Source: Methanococcus vannielii SB (GTDB lineage: Archaea; AGJL01; Methanococci; Methanococcales; Methanococcaceae). Taken from it: a stretch of 64,000 nt of DNA. The position numbers were made by a program, and so were the translations under genes. Every line of letters begins with the position of its first letter. The stretch's first letter is position 1. The DNA lies in assembly GCF_000017165.1 (NCBI RefSeq), contig NC_009634.1:310001-374000 (forward strand). Reading direction: 5' to 3'. This document shows positions 9,733 through 17,552 of this stretch, in pieces. The notes under the pieces were generated by a model that was given only the letters and a program-made list of their open reading frames with translations, had not been told where the DNA came from and made no database searches.

Positions 9733-10238
9733 TTATAGTCTAATCTTATACGTTAAATCGTATAAAATGACTTGCTTACTTCCAGTTAGTGTTTCGGTAA
9801 AGCGATAACTGGTATTTTGCCCATATGTACGATATCACCCAATTCCCGGCGTTACTAACACAACATTTCACTTACTAGTGTGTTAGTTTACAGAATGAAT
9901 CTGACCAAACTGACCGTAACCTTGAGTTCGTCTACCGTTTTCACTTATGATTGCATATCTATGGTTTTAACCGTTAGTCTCGCCGGGTCCGCTTCTAGTC
10001 ATACTACTTGATATTACTAGTACTTGAGGGGTGTTAAGGTAACCTAACACTTTCCTCAAAATGTTAGTAATGGTGTAGTCATGAGGGTGTCAGAGGGAAG
10101 GTTCCAGTAGACTATACAATCACCACCGTACTTGGTACGGTGTGAGCGACTCTTTTTTCCGTTTAATTATGTGCGTAAACCACCACATTCTCATGTCTCG
10201 CATGTCCTTCTGTTTTACGGTGATTTACTGTTGCAGGT
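9733..10238 (-). ncRNA. Large structured noncoding RNA, copy 2 (new family candidate)
   Basis: About 505 nt, second copy of the RNA at 7444-7910 in the same orientation. Helices: P1 10219-10228 with 10175-10184 (ten pairs on the minus strand, one of them U-G), P2 10201-10204 with 10192-10195, P3 9879-9887 with 9854-9862, P4 9806-9812 with 9782-9788, P5 9759-9765 with 9746-9752. Loops and junction blocks are kept almost letter for letter, while P4 and P5 each carry two paired substitutions relative to copy 1. This copy has an extra arm: 10000-10007/10075-10083, 10013-10019/10065-10071, 10024-10029/10054-10059 and 10031-10036/10045-10050, stacked as one long hairpin of about 27 pairs, plus a CACCGTAC/GTACGGTG hairpin near 10123-10142. 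Conserved structure with changing sequence implies selection on an RNA. Confidence 0.75.
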
Positions 10239-10256
10239 GATACGAAATCTTAGATA

Positions 10257-10266
10257 GTATATATAC
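10257..10266 (-). promoter_or_regulatory. TATA box of structured RNA copy 2
   Basis: GTATATATAC, about 33 bases before the outer pair of P1. The flank GATAAAG-TATATATACTA matches copy 1 (GATAAGG-TATATATACTA) on the minus strand. Confidence 0.6.
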
Positions 10267-10561
10267 TTTATCCTCAACTGTCACAGGTTAAGCGACGTGG
10301 TGTTCCTAAAGTCATATTTTGTAAATTTAAACAGTTTAAGTAACGAAAAAAGCAGTCTGTAGGGGTTACTGTAACGATAAACCGCATAGTCAAAACCAAC
10401 AGATTTGAACATCAGGGGTTACTGTGTTTCATAGTACAATCGGGTTTAACATTTCTATAGTTTGACATGACATATAATGTCTTCACGTTGAACCGCATTC
10501 TAGTTGGTAGCAACTCAGAATGAACTGATAAATCGTTAATCGTATTAACTACCAGTTTGTG

Positions 10562-10682
10562 TAATTGATACACTGACGGTTACAATATTACTGGTTAATG
10601 TAATCCAGGTTAGATTTACACCTTGATTACATAACGCCGTTTTAGATAAAACTTACGGATATACCTGGGTGTATCAATTTCA
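10562..10682. repeat. Nested inverted repeats
   Basis: Outer arms AATTGATACAC (10562-10572) and GTGTATCAATT (10672-10682) enclose an inner perfect pair ATGTAATC (10598-10605) and GATTACAT (10625-10632). Either a structured RNA domain or protein binding sites. Confidence 0.5.
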
Positions 10683-10739
10683 GTTATTCACGTCAAATTA
10701 CACCCCTATTTTCCAAACTATGAATGTAAAAATGTCCAT

Positions 10740-10828
10740 ACATAAAAATGTACGTACATAATTGAGTATTTATGTACGGCAATGAATACATACTTAATTA
10801 GGCACATAAAACTGTACTTACATAATTG
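10740..10828. repeat. Two imperfect 25-bp direct repeats
   Basis: 10740-10764 and 10804-10828 match at 23 of 25 bases (ACATAAAA-TGTAC-TACATAATTG pattern), 64 bases apart. Confidence 0.55.
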
Positions 10829-10829
10829 T

Positions 10830-11508
10830 GTGTATACCTATATTGAATGTTTAAATTTGACAATAGGTAATTGTTAAGCCATATATCGGCAAGATATCCG
10901 GTATGATTAGAATTTCGAAAATAACACTTCAAACTACGATAGTTCAAGGCATTGCTTTACGATTGTATAAAACTTATTTCAATAACTGTTATAGCATCCC
11001 GTATGAACTATTAACTGGTTGTAGTTACATCACATAATTAAAATTCGATTAATAAACACGATAGATTCTTTTCACCCGCAACGGGTAATTTTACGTAATA
11101 GTAATGTTGGATTTAGCATTTAACACATTTAATAATTATTTTGTAAGTGTAATGGCTACACTAACTTCAACGCATAATTTCACAGATGTACTAAAATTAG
11201 TCATACCAATGCCAATTCTCCAATTATCGGATATATCGGTAAAACAGATACACTACATCGTTTGTTTAATTTTGTAAAATAAAATTAGTCGCAATGATTT
11301 CGATATCATGCCAATGTAAAAAAGAGTCATACTCTTTTTGCACCAAAACTTCACAAGTCACAAATAAAAAATTACATTTGTGAGTGTCGCACACATCCAT
11401 CTAATATGACCCATATGGTTCATTTGAATATCAAACACACCTACCAGTTGATTATTACGCTACATTACTTAGTCATAGGTGATATGCCATTAAACGCTAC
11501 GCCGTCGA
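10830..11508. other. Noncoding, one terminator-like hairpin
   Basis: No gene seen. A perfect hairpin AAAAAGAGT-CAT-ACTCTTTTT lies at 11319-11339 and works as a terminator shape on both strands; CACAAAT...ATTTGTG follows near 11360-11383. Confidence 0.5.
11319..11339. terminator. Symmetric hairpin with T-run
   Basis: Nine-base perfect arms around CAT, ending in T5 on either strand. It lies about 170 bases beyond the stop of the minus-strand gene at 11509-11805. Confidence 0.45.
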
Positions 11509-11805
11509 TTACTCCTTTGTTTTAAACTTCACAGGTTTACCAGTTCTTTCAAAGTATCGTAACATCATAGTTTCTGAAACAATGTCCCAGTCGATGAATT
11601 CAATAAGGTAATTCAGTAAAGCCGGTTTAAATGATGTAATTTCAGACATTGGATTAGATCGAAGTTCCGACTTTAACAGAACAATTAGTTCGGTGTATGA
11701 TGTACAGCATTCGATTTTTTCGGTCCAATTACCGGTATAATAAGCGTAATTATTTAATGCCGATACAACTACGTCGGTTAGCTCTTTGGGGGTTATTATG
11801 TTCAT
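11509..11805 (-). CDS. Hypothetical protein of the accessory region
   Basis: A 98-residue soluble, mostly helical protein (MNIITPKELTDVVVSALNNYAYY...). An AGAGTGAT ribosome binding site precedes the ATG. No family is recognised. The C-terminus is basic (GKPVKFKTKE). It is transcribed away from the promoter-like sequence near 11820 and stands alone in the gene-poor region, so a role in element maintenance is possible but unproven. Confidence 0.65.
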   Translation of the reverse strand: MNIITPKELTDVVVSALNNYAYYTGNWTEKIECCTSYTELIVLLKSELRSNPMSEITSFKPALLNYLIEFIDWDIVSETMMLRYFERTGKPVKFKTKE

Positions 11806-11860
11806 TTTATCACTCTATATTGTGTTTAATTTACCTGTGGCTACCGCTGGTAGGCACAAT

Positions 11861-12056
11861 AATGATCATGGGCCTCGGAGTCGATAGTCTCGTCATCGGC
11901 AATTTTATGTCTGTAAAAACGTACATGGGAACTCATGACATAGGCGGTAACAGTGAAAGAGCGTTCACCACCGAGAAGTATATGGTTGATTCGTATTCCC
12001 TCGTCACATATGTATTTGATACATGGGCTGAACGACTCGAGTTATGTGAAAAATGA
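11861..12056 (+). CDS. Doubtful small ORF
   Basis: An open frame starting with ATG at 11861 (MIMGLGVDSLVIGNFMSVK...) runs 64 residues to a stop. The frame extends upstream over the opposite-strand gene at 11509-11805, so only the part after 11805 could be a gene. The ribosome binding site is weak (GGTAGG). No family recognised. It may be a chance frame. Confidence 0.25.
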
Positions 12057-12059
12057 AAA

Positions 12060-12810
12060 AGAGTTTACTCAGGGTTAGTGAAACAAGTGTGGACTTGTAC
12101 ACTTTTGCAAGTTTTTACTTGTGCAGGGGCACAAATGATCCACCGATATTTCTGTGTAGATATGGTTTACGATAGTCCGACATAAATCCGACCGGACATA
12201 GGATATAGTACATCGAATGAACCCATTGATTACATAATCAGCTCACTACGGGGACTTCCACAGTTATATGCGATCCACACCGAATCGGATATCGTTGATT
12301 CATATTTTTAGTATGATTATATGTTCGATAGATTGGCGGTAATGTCAACATTTGCTAATTCCTTTATAGTTCGTTCCGATGCGACTACTTAGCTATTCAT
12401 ACTGTGTGTATTTGTGTTTAAAAGTACGTACGTAGTTACATAAAAATATATAAACATACGAACAACAGTCCGATATGTATTTACAGTCCACAGGTGTTTT
12501 ATTTACGTCTCAACCGTATTGATACAGCTTATATTCACTATATATCATAGTAAACTACACTGATCGAGCTACATCACTTATGCTAGTGATCAGTAGCTTC
12601 AAAACCTCATCAAAGTTGTATCCACACTTACTCACTTATAGTACTGCAGTACTAGTTTACCGTGTCTTCATTATATGTGGCCGCGTAATACGCCGTAGAC
12701 TCTCGGTATCATCATATATGCTACTGTTTTTTAGTATCTATCACTAGATCTAACCGTTTAATGTTAAATCGTTGAAAAAAGCGCAGAACATTATATAATC
12801 GTGATCTGAG
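12060..12810. other. Noncoding, no clear structure
   Basis: No gene supported. A short CAAGT-TTTT-ACTTG hairpin lies near 12108-12121; otherwise I see nothing notable. Confidence 0.5.
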
Positions 12811-12811
12811 A

Positions 12812-12857
12812 GTGTAGGGTCGTGTAACTGTGGTGTAAATTAGTGTAGGGGGGTGTA
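12812..12857 (+). repeat. Array of five GTGTA boxes spaced by about 10 bp
   Basis: GTGTA occurs at 12812, 12822, 12833, 12843 and 12853. Steps of 10, 11, 10 and 10 bases put all boxes on the same face of the helix, as expected for cooperative protein binding. The array ends in an AGGGG...CCCCT hairpin (12847-12862) and a GCGG-TTTTT-CCGC hairpin follows at 12875-12887. A TATA-like ATTATATAATC lies just upstream. Confidence 0.6.
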
Positions 12858-13097
12858 CCCCTGCAAAAAATGTCGCGGTTTTTCCGCACTTAATTACCCT
12901 ATAGTGTAATATGGTACGTTTTCAGGAAAATTTCAAGTTTTTCGAAAACTTTGGCTTTTTTGAATGTAAATTAATGCATGTCAAAATATGAACAAAACAA
13001 AATTACTAAATAATGATAGCGCCATTATTCAATTATTCAAAATAAACTGATTTTTCGGAGTTATATGATCACGGGGGTATGCATGTCGGCCCTAATG

Positions 13098-13141
13098 TTT
13101 ATATATCAAAACAACTGTATAATTAATTGACTAATCAGTCA
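13098..13141 (+). promoter_or_regulatory. Promoter and operator of the island TetR gene
   Basis: TATA box TTTATATA at 13098-13105 with the inverted repeat TGACT-AATC-AGTCA (13128-13141) centred on the expected transcription start. The repeat belongs to the TTGACT-N4-AGTCAA family also seen at 14095 and 18169. Confidence 0.65.
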
Positions 13142-13156
13142 GTGGATGAGATACAT

Positions 13157-13735
13157 ATGAAAGCAAATATTGAAGACAAAAGAAAAGCCGTTATGGATGC
13201 CGCATTGAAACTATTCACCGAACGTGGATTTCACGGTACATCTACAGCCCAGATTTCAAAAGAAGCAGGAGTAGCTACGGGTACGCTCTTTCATTACTTT
13301 CCAACGAAAGAAGACCTAATAAACAACCTGTATTTTGAAGTAAAAGGAGATTTAAGTCGAACAATGGTAAAAGACCTCGAATTACAAAATACTTTCAAAG
13401 ATAAGTTGAAGAAAATATGGGATAATTTAGTTAGATGGGGCTTAGATAACCATAACGAATTCCTATTTGTCGGCCAATTTTGCAATTCCCCATACATATC
13501 GAATTTTACACGTGAAGAAGTGATGAAAGAGTACGTATTCTTACACAAACTCGTTGATGACGGAATAAAAAATGGGGACGTTAAAGAATTACCCTCAGAA
13601 CTGATAATCGCAATGTTTTACCAAAACAGCAGGACCTTGGTAGATGTAATTTCTGGTTGTGGCCCATCCTGCAACGAAAATAAATTTATTGATGATGGAT
13701 TTGAGATAGTCTGGAACGGACTAACCAAAAACTAA
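13157..13735 (+). CDS. TetR family transcriptional regulator of the metabolic island
   Basis: About 192 residues. The N-terminal helix-turn-helix (RKAVMDAALKLFTERGFHGTSTAQISKEAGVATGTLFHYFPTKEDLI, split in this text only by family landmarks) is textbook TetR; the rest is the ligand-binding helical domain ending in an unusual CGPSC segment. The ATG at 13157 is preferred over the upstream TTG at 13127, because the latter would place the operator inside the gene. Operator-like sites at its own promoter and before the hydrolase and second reductase genes suggest that it represses the island until a small ligand binds. Confidence 0.88.
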   Translation: MKANIEDKRKAVMDAALKLFTERGFHGTSTAQISKEAGVATGTLFHYFPTKEDLINNLYFEVKGDLSRTMVKDLELQNTFKDKLKKIWDNLVRWGLDNHNEFLFVGQFCNSPYISNFTREEVMKEYVFLHKLVDDGIKNGDVKELPSELIIAMFYQNSRTLVDVISGCGPSCNENKFIDDGFEIVWNGLTKN

Positions 13736-13754
13736 TTTTTTTAGTTAAACTATG

Positions 13755-13768
13755 ATTGATTAGTCAAT
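13755..13768. promoter_or_regulatory. Variant operator-like palindrome
   Basis: ATTGA-TTAG-TCAAT, just after the TetR gene and before the small membrane gene. The half-sites resemble the island operator, but the spacing is four bases shorter. Confidence 0.4.
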
Positions 13769-13820
13769 TAAAAATATAGTAATTATTTATCACAAAAAAA
13801 TCCTTAGTAAAGGTGAGAGT

Positions 13821-13988
13821 ATGTATTGTCCATATACGTGTAACCCATATCTTAGTGGCCTTGTAATGGTCATATTATTCATTTTATTCAGCTTTATATT
13901 TTCAGCAATATTCTGGAAAACCAAGAAATGGATGGAGTGTATTGAAGCTAAATGTATGAAAAAAAAGTGTAAAACTGAAGAAAAGTAA
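13821..13988 (+). CDS. Small Cys-rich membrane protein
   Basis: A 55-residue protein starting MYCPYTCNPYLSGL. Cysteines CPYTC lie before a single strong transmembrane segment (about residues 12-32), and three more Cys in a Lys-rich tail (WMECIEAKCMKKKCK) follow it. AAAGGTGAGA just upstream is a good ribosome binding site. It lies between the TetR gene and the hydrolase gene. Paired cysteines on both sides of a membrane span suggest metal or redox function, but no family is recognised. Confidence 0.6.
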   Translation: MYCPYTCNPYLSGLVMVILFILFSFIFSAIFWKTKKWMECIEAKCMKKKCKTEEK

Positions 13989-14094
13989 TCAGTTCTTTTC
14001 TTTTTTAGTTATTTTGAAAATATGCCTGAACAGCAAATTTTTCCCCTTTTTTCAAGATGCCTAAATTATATATGCCATAAAAACAGAGTATTAT

Positions 14095-14110
14095 TTGACT
14101 GAGTAGTCAA
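14095..14110. promoter_or_regulatory. TetR operator before the hydrolase operon
   Basis: TTGACT-GAGT-AGTCAA, perfect arms, about 25 bases after a TTATATATG TATA box at 14066-14074, so it covers the transcription start. Confidence 0.7.
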
Positions 14111-14165
14111 TCTTAAACCAATCTTGTAATTTACTCAATAATTCAGAAAAATCGAGTGTGAAAAT

Positions 14166-15128
14166 ATGGAATCAAACAAAACTTTCAAATTAAGCGAAAA
14201 AGTGACGGTAGAAAAAGTTTCATATAAAAACAAATACGGAATCACCGTTGCAGCAGATATGTACCTGTCAAAAGACATAGACAAATCCCAAAAATATCCT
14301 GCAATCGTTATCGGAACACCTTATGGTGGTGTAAAAGAGCAGGGTGCAGGTATTTACGCACAAAATTTGGCAGAAAGAGGGTTTGTAACAATTGCATTTG
14401 ATGAATCATATAATGGAGAAAGCAGTGGGGAGCCTAGGCATATATCTTCACCCGATTTATTTGTGGAAGATTTTAGCGCAGGAGTGGACTTTTTAGGAAC
14501 AAGGCCGTTTGTAGATAGAAACAAAATCGGTGCTATTGGCATTTGCGGAAGTGGGGCATTTTCAATTACTGCAGCCCAGGTAGACCCCAGAATTAAGGCC
14601 GTAGCTACTGCAAGTATGTACGACATGAGTAGAATGATCCGAAACGGATGGGAAGATTCAATGACTGATGAACAGCGTGCTCAAACCTTAGTTCAGCTTG
14701 GTGAGCAACGATGGAAAGATTTTGAGAACAGTACTCCTGAATTACCTGCTGGTTTTCCTAACGAACCTGCTGACGTTATTCCCGAAGGATTGGATCCAAT
14801 TACAAGTGAATTCTTTGAATACTATGGAATGAAACGTGGACATCATCCTAATGCAGGAGCCGCATTTACTATAACTAGCAGCATGTCTTTCATGAATTTC
14901 CCTTTGATGAAGTATATAAAAACGATTTCACCAAGACCAATTTTATTTATTATCGGTGAAAATGCTCATTCCAGATATTTCAGTGAAGATGCTTACAAAA
15001 TGGCTACAGAACCAAAAGAACTATATATTGTACCGGGTGCAAGACATATCGACTTGTACGATGGTGGGGACAATGACTGTATTCCATTTGACAAATTGGA
15101 AGGATTTTTCAAAGAACATTTGGAATAA
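14166..15128 (+). CDS. Alpha/beta hydrolase (YcjY/dienelactone hydrolase type)
   Basis: A 320-residue soluble esterase-like protein. The nucleophile elbow is GICGSGA (about residue 124), with Cys at the usual nucleophile position as in dienelactone hydrolases. The N-terminal sheet (ITVAADMYLSKD, YPAIVIGTPYGG), a late Asp/Glu region (ILFIIGENAHSRYF) and the catalytic His in PGARHIDLYD complete the fold. It leads the TetR-controlled operon. The substrate is unknown; the neighbouring reductases and cupin suggest breakdown or detoxification of an organic carbonyl or lactone. Confidence 0.85.
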   Translation: MESNKTFKLSEKVTVEKVSYKNKYGITVAADMYLSKDIDKSQKYPAIVIGTPYGGVKEQGAGIYAQNLAERGFVTIAFDESYNGESSGEPRHISSPDLFVEDFSAGVDFLGTRPFVDRNKIGAIGICGSGAFSITAAQVDPRIKAVATASMYDMSRMIRNGWEDSMTDEQRAQTLVQLGEQRWKDFENSTPELPAGFPNEPADVIPEGLDPITSEFFEYYGMKRGHHPNAGAAFTITSSMSFMNFPLMKYIKTISPRPILFIIGENAHSRYFSEDAYKMATEPKELYIVPGARHIDLYDGGDNDCIPFDKLEGFFKEHLE

Positions 15129-15181
15129 ACCCAAACTGGTCGAATAATAAATCAAAGCTAACATTGAAATGAGGAGAACTT

Positions 15182-16294
15182 ATGGAATACCGAAAATTAC
15201 CTCACGGTGGTGAAAAGGTCAGCACTATCGGCATTGGATCAGGGAGCTTGAAAGATGCCACACCACAAGAGATCAAAGATATCGTCAGTTATGGTATGGA
15301 CCAGGGCGTAAACCTGATCGATACCGTTATGTATGACACAAATGCGGTAGATCCAATTGCTGAAACATTGAATGGGTATCGTGACGAGATGATGATGCAA
15401 CTACACCTTGGCGTGTGGTATCCAAAAGGAACATATTCAAGGACAAGAGTTCTCCGCAATGTTAAAAAGGGTTTTGAGCAGGAATTGAAGAACTACAATA
15501 CAGACTATGCCGATATTGGCCTCATCAGCTATGTTGATCAGGTTAAAGACTTTGAAAACATCATGTCAAATGGCATTTTTGATTATGCTAAAAAGCTAAA
15601 ACAAGATGGAACCATTCGACATCTTGGTATTTCATCCCATTCTGAAGAGATATGTAAACTCTTTATCGAAACTGGTGAAATCGATGTCATAATGTTCAGC
15701 ATTAATGCAGCTTATGATTTTAGTCCGTCCAGAGGCATGCTCTCTTTATCTAACGAACGTATGGAACTCTATCGAGAATGTGAAAAACAAGGGATCGGAA
15801 TCACAGTTATGAAAGCGTATGGTGGTGGACAGCTATTAAATGAAAAAACATCACCTTTCAAACGTGTTATGACAATTCCTCAATGCATACAGTATACATT
15901 GGATCGTCCAGGCGTTATTTCATGTCTTCCGGGGGTACGGTCAAGAGCAGATTTGGATTATGCACTTAAATTTTACTCGGCTTCTGAAAAAGAACGAGAT
16001 TATTCATTTATTGGCAATCTACCACATAAGGAAATGACCGGTACTTGTATATACTGTAACCACTGTCAACCGTGTCCATCCAAAATCGATATTGGTTCAG
16101 TAAATAAGTATTTAGACCTTTCAAGAGTGGGTGATGACCTTGCAAAAGACCACTACATGAAGTTAAGTAAAAATGCAAATGACTGCACCAATTGTGGCAC
16201 CTGCGAAAAGAACTGTCCGTTTAATGTGGATATACGTGGCAGAATGATTGAAGCAAAAAAGTATTTTGGTTCAATAAATAATGCAAAAAAATGA
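15182..16294 (+). CDS. Aldo/keto reductase with C-terminal 4Fe-4S domain
   Basis: A 370-residue protein. Residues 1-280 are a TIM-barrel aldo/keto reductase (GVNLIDTVMYD holds the Asp and Tyr of the active site). It ends in two ferredoxin-like clusters, CIYCNHCQPCPSKID and CTNCGTCEKNCPF. Such Fe-S aldo/keto reductases (COG1453 type) probably take electrons from ferredoxin rather than only NADPH. A GAGGAG ribosome binding site lies before the ATG. Part of the hydrolase-to-flavoprotein gene string; a second, more complete homologue is at 18209. Confidence 0.88.
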   Translation: MEYRKLPHGGEKVSTIGIGSGSLKDATPQEIKDIVSYGMDQGVNLIDTVMYDTNAVDPIAETLNGYRDEMMMQLHLGVWYPKGTYSRTRVLRNVKKGFEQELKNYNTDYADIGLISYVDQVKDFENIMSNGIFDYAKKLKQDGTIRHLGISSHSEEICKLFIETGEIDVIMFSINAAYDFSPSRGMLSLSNERMELYRECEKQGIGITVMKAYGGGQLLNEKTSPFKRVMTIPQCIQYTLDRPGVISCLPGVRSRADLDYALKFYSASEKERDYSFIGNLPHKEMTGTCIYCNHCQPCPSKIDIGSVNKYLDLSRVGDDLAKDHYMKLSKNANDCTNCGTCEKNCPFNVDIRGRMIEAKKYFGSINNAKK

Positions 16295-16318
16295 AATCCG
16301 AATATTCTAGGTGACAAA

Positions 16319-16744
16319 ATGAACGATTCAACAGATTTAAGCAATAGCGTAATTTTCCCAAAAGGAGAAGAACTTCCAGAATTTTTGAGCAAGTATTTTT
16401 CGGGTAAAGTATGGGTCAGTATGTTAGTTGGAAGAGATAACGAATTCAATTGCCCGATTGGAAATGTGACATTTGAACCAGGCTGTATAAATAACTGGCA
16501 TAAACATCCCGGAGGACAGATTTTACTGGTTACCGGTGGTCGTGGTTACTATCAAGAAGAAGGAAAACCTGCTCAGGAACTTAAAGCTGGAGATGTAGTT
16601 GAAATTCCTTCAAACGTAAAACACTGGCACGGGGCAGCTCATGACAGCTGGTTTGTACATCTTTCCGTTGAGACAAATTCAAAAGCAGGTCCTGCAGAAT
16701 GGTTAGAACCCGTATCTGACGAAGAATACTGCGATCTGAAATAG
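16319..16744 (+). CDS. Cupin domain protein
   Basis: A 141-residue single-domain cupin. Metal-binding motif 1 is NNWHKHPGGQ...E (about residues 58-66) and motif 2 is PSNVKHWHGA. This type is often found beside carboxymuconolactone decarboxylase-like and reductase genes in bacterial stress operons. It lies 24 bases after the Fe-S reductase and is probably co-transcribed. Its substrate is unknown. Confidence 0.88.
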   Translation: MNDSTDLSNSVIFPKGEELPEFLSKYFSGKVWVSMLVGRDNEFNCPIGNVTFEPGCINNWHKHPGGQILLVTGGRGYYQEEGKPAQELKAGDVVEIPSNVKHWHGAAHDSWFVHLSVETNSKAGPAEWLEPVSDEEYCDLK

Positions 16745-16765
16745 GATATTTAAAACGTGATACTT

Positions 16766-17512
16766 ATGAACTCGCTTATATTTAACCCGTTTTCAGGAGC
16801 TGCTGGTGACATGATTTTGGGATGCACCATGGACCTTGGGGCCGATAGAAATTACGTAAAAGAGATTATCGAGTCAGCAGTACCTGTATCTGTAAGCATT
16901 CGTGATGTCGTGAAACGAGGTATTCGGGCTTTGGATGTCAAGATCAATGTTCCCGAACACGAACACTCACGAACATATTTTGAACTTATCGATATTATAA
17001 AAGATGCTAAGCTACCTAAAGACATAGAACTGAGTGCACTTGATATTTTTTCAAAAATGGCTGAAGCTGAAGCACATGTTCATGGTAAAGACGATCTTGA
17101 AAAAGTACATTTTCACGAAGTTGGGCAAAATGATGCACTTGCAGATGTTATCGGTTCATCAGCAGCTATTTATGCACTCAAATGCGATTCGGTTTATTGT
17201 ATGCCGATAAACGTCGGAAGCGGAACTGTAAGATGTGCACATGGTAATTTACCAGTACCTGCACCGGCTACGTTTGAAATACTGAAAACTGGAAAACTCT
17301 ACTTTAAAGGCGGAACTGATGAAAAAGAACTTCTAACACCAACTGGTGCTGCCATACTTTCTCATTTCACAAAACCAATAGAAATGTTTCCATCCTGTGT
17401 TGTATGTTCTATTGGTTATGGTGCAGGAGATATCGAGCTCGATGGTCCAAACGTGCTTCAAGGCATAATAATTGAACAAAATATACCACTTCATAATCAT
17501 GTACATGAGTAA
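16766..17512 (+). CDS. larC: LarC1-like protein (nickel-pincer cofactor nickel insertion), no LarC2 domain
   Basis: LarC inserts nickel into the pincer nucleotide cofactor made by LarB and LarE. This 248-residue protein matches the N-terminal LarC1 part: NPFSGAAGDMILG, HEHSRTYFELID, HVHGKDDLEKVHFHEVGQNDALADVIG, and CSIGYGAGDIELDGPNVLQ near the end. It stops where LarC1 normally joins LarC2, with a short His tail (HNHVHE). Full archaeal LarC is about 400 residues. Only 40 bases separate it from the next gene, so no LarC2 exists here in any frame. It may cooperate with a complete chromosomal LarC. The ATG at 16766 follows GTGAT; an upstream GTG at 16757 is less likely. Confidence 0.82.
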   Translation: MNSLIFNPFSGAAGDMILGCTMDLGADRNYVKEIIESAVPVSVSIRDVVKRGIRALDVKINVPEHEHSRTYFELIDIIKDAKLPKDIELSALDIFSKMAEAEAHVHGKDDLEKVHFHEVGQNDALADVIGSSAAIYALKCDSVYCMPINVGSGTVRCAHGNLPVPAPATFEILKTGKLYFKGGTDEKELLTPTGAAILSHFTKPIEMFPSCVVCSIGYGAGDIELDGPNVLQGIIIEQNIPLHNHVHE

Positions 17513-17552
17513 ACGGGATAATTTTACAATATGACTAATGAGGATGATTCAA

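Larger units (their letters stand above)
6567..13126. other. Gene-poor 6.5-kb region of the integrated element
   Basis: Only two or three short genes are supported in this stretch (8095-8298, 11509-11805, possibly 11861-12056). The rest is repeats, hairpins and two large structured-RNA candidates. For archaeal DNA such low gene density is exceptional. Large ORF-less, repeat-bearing regions are known from the M. maripaludis plasmid pURB500, so this may be the replication or maintenance core of an integrated plasmid or virus. Confidence 0.7.
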
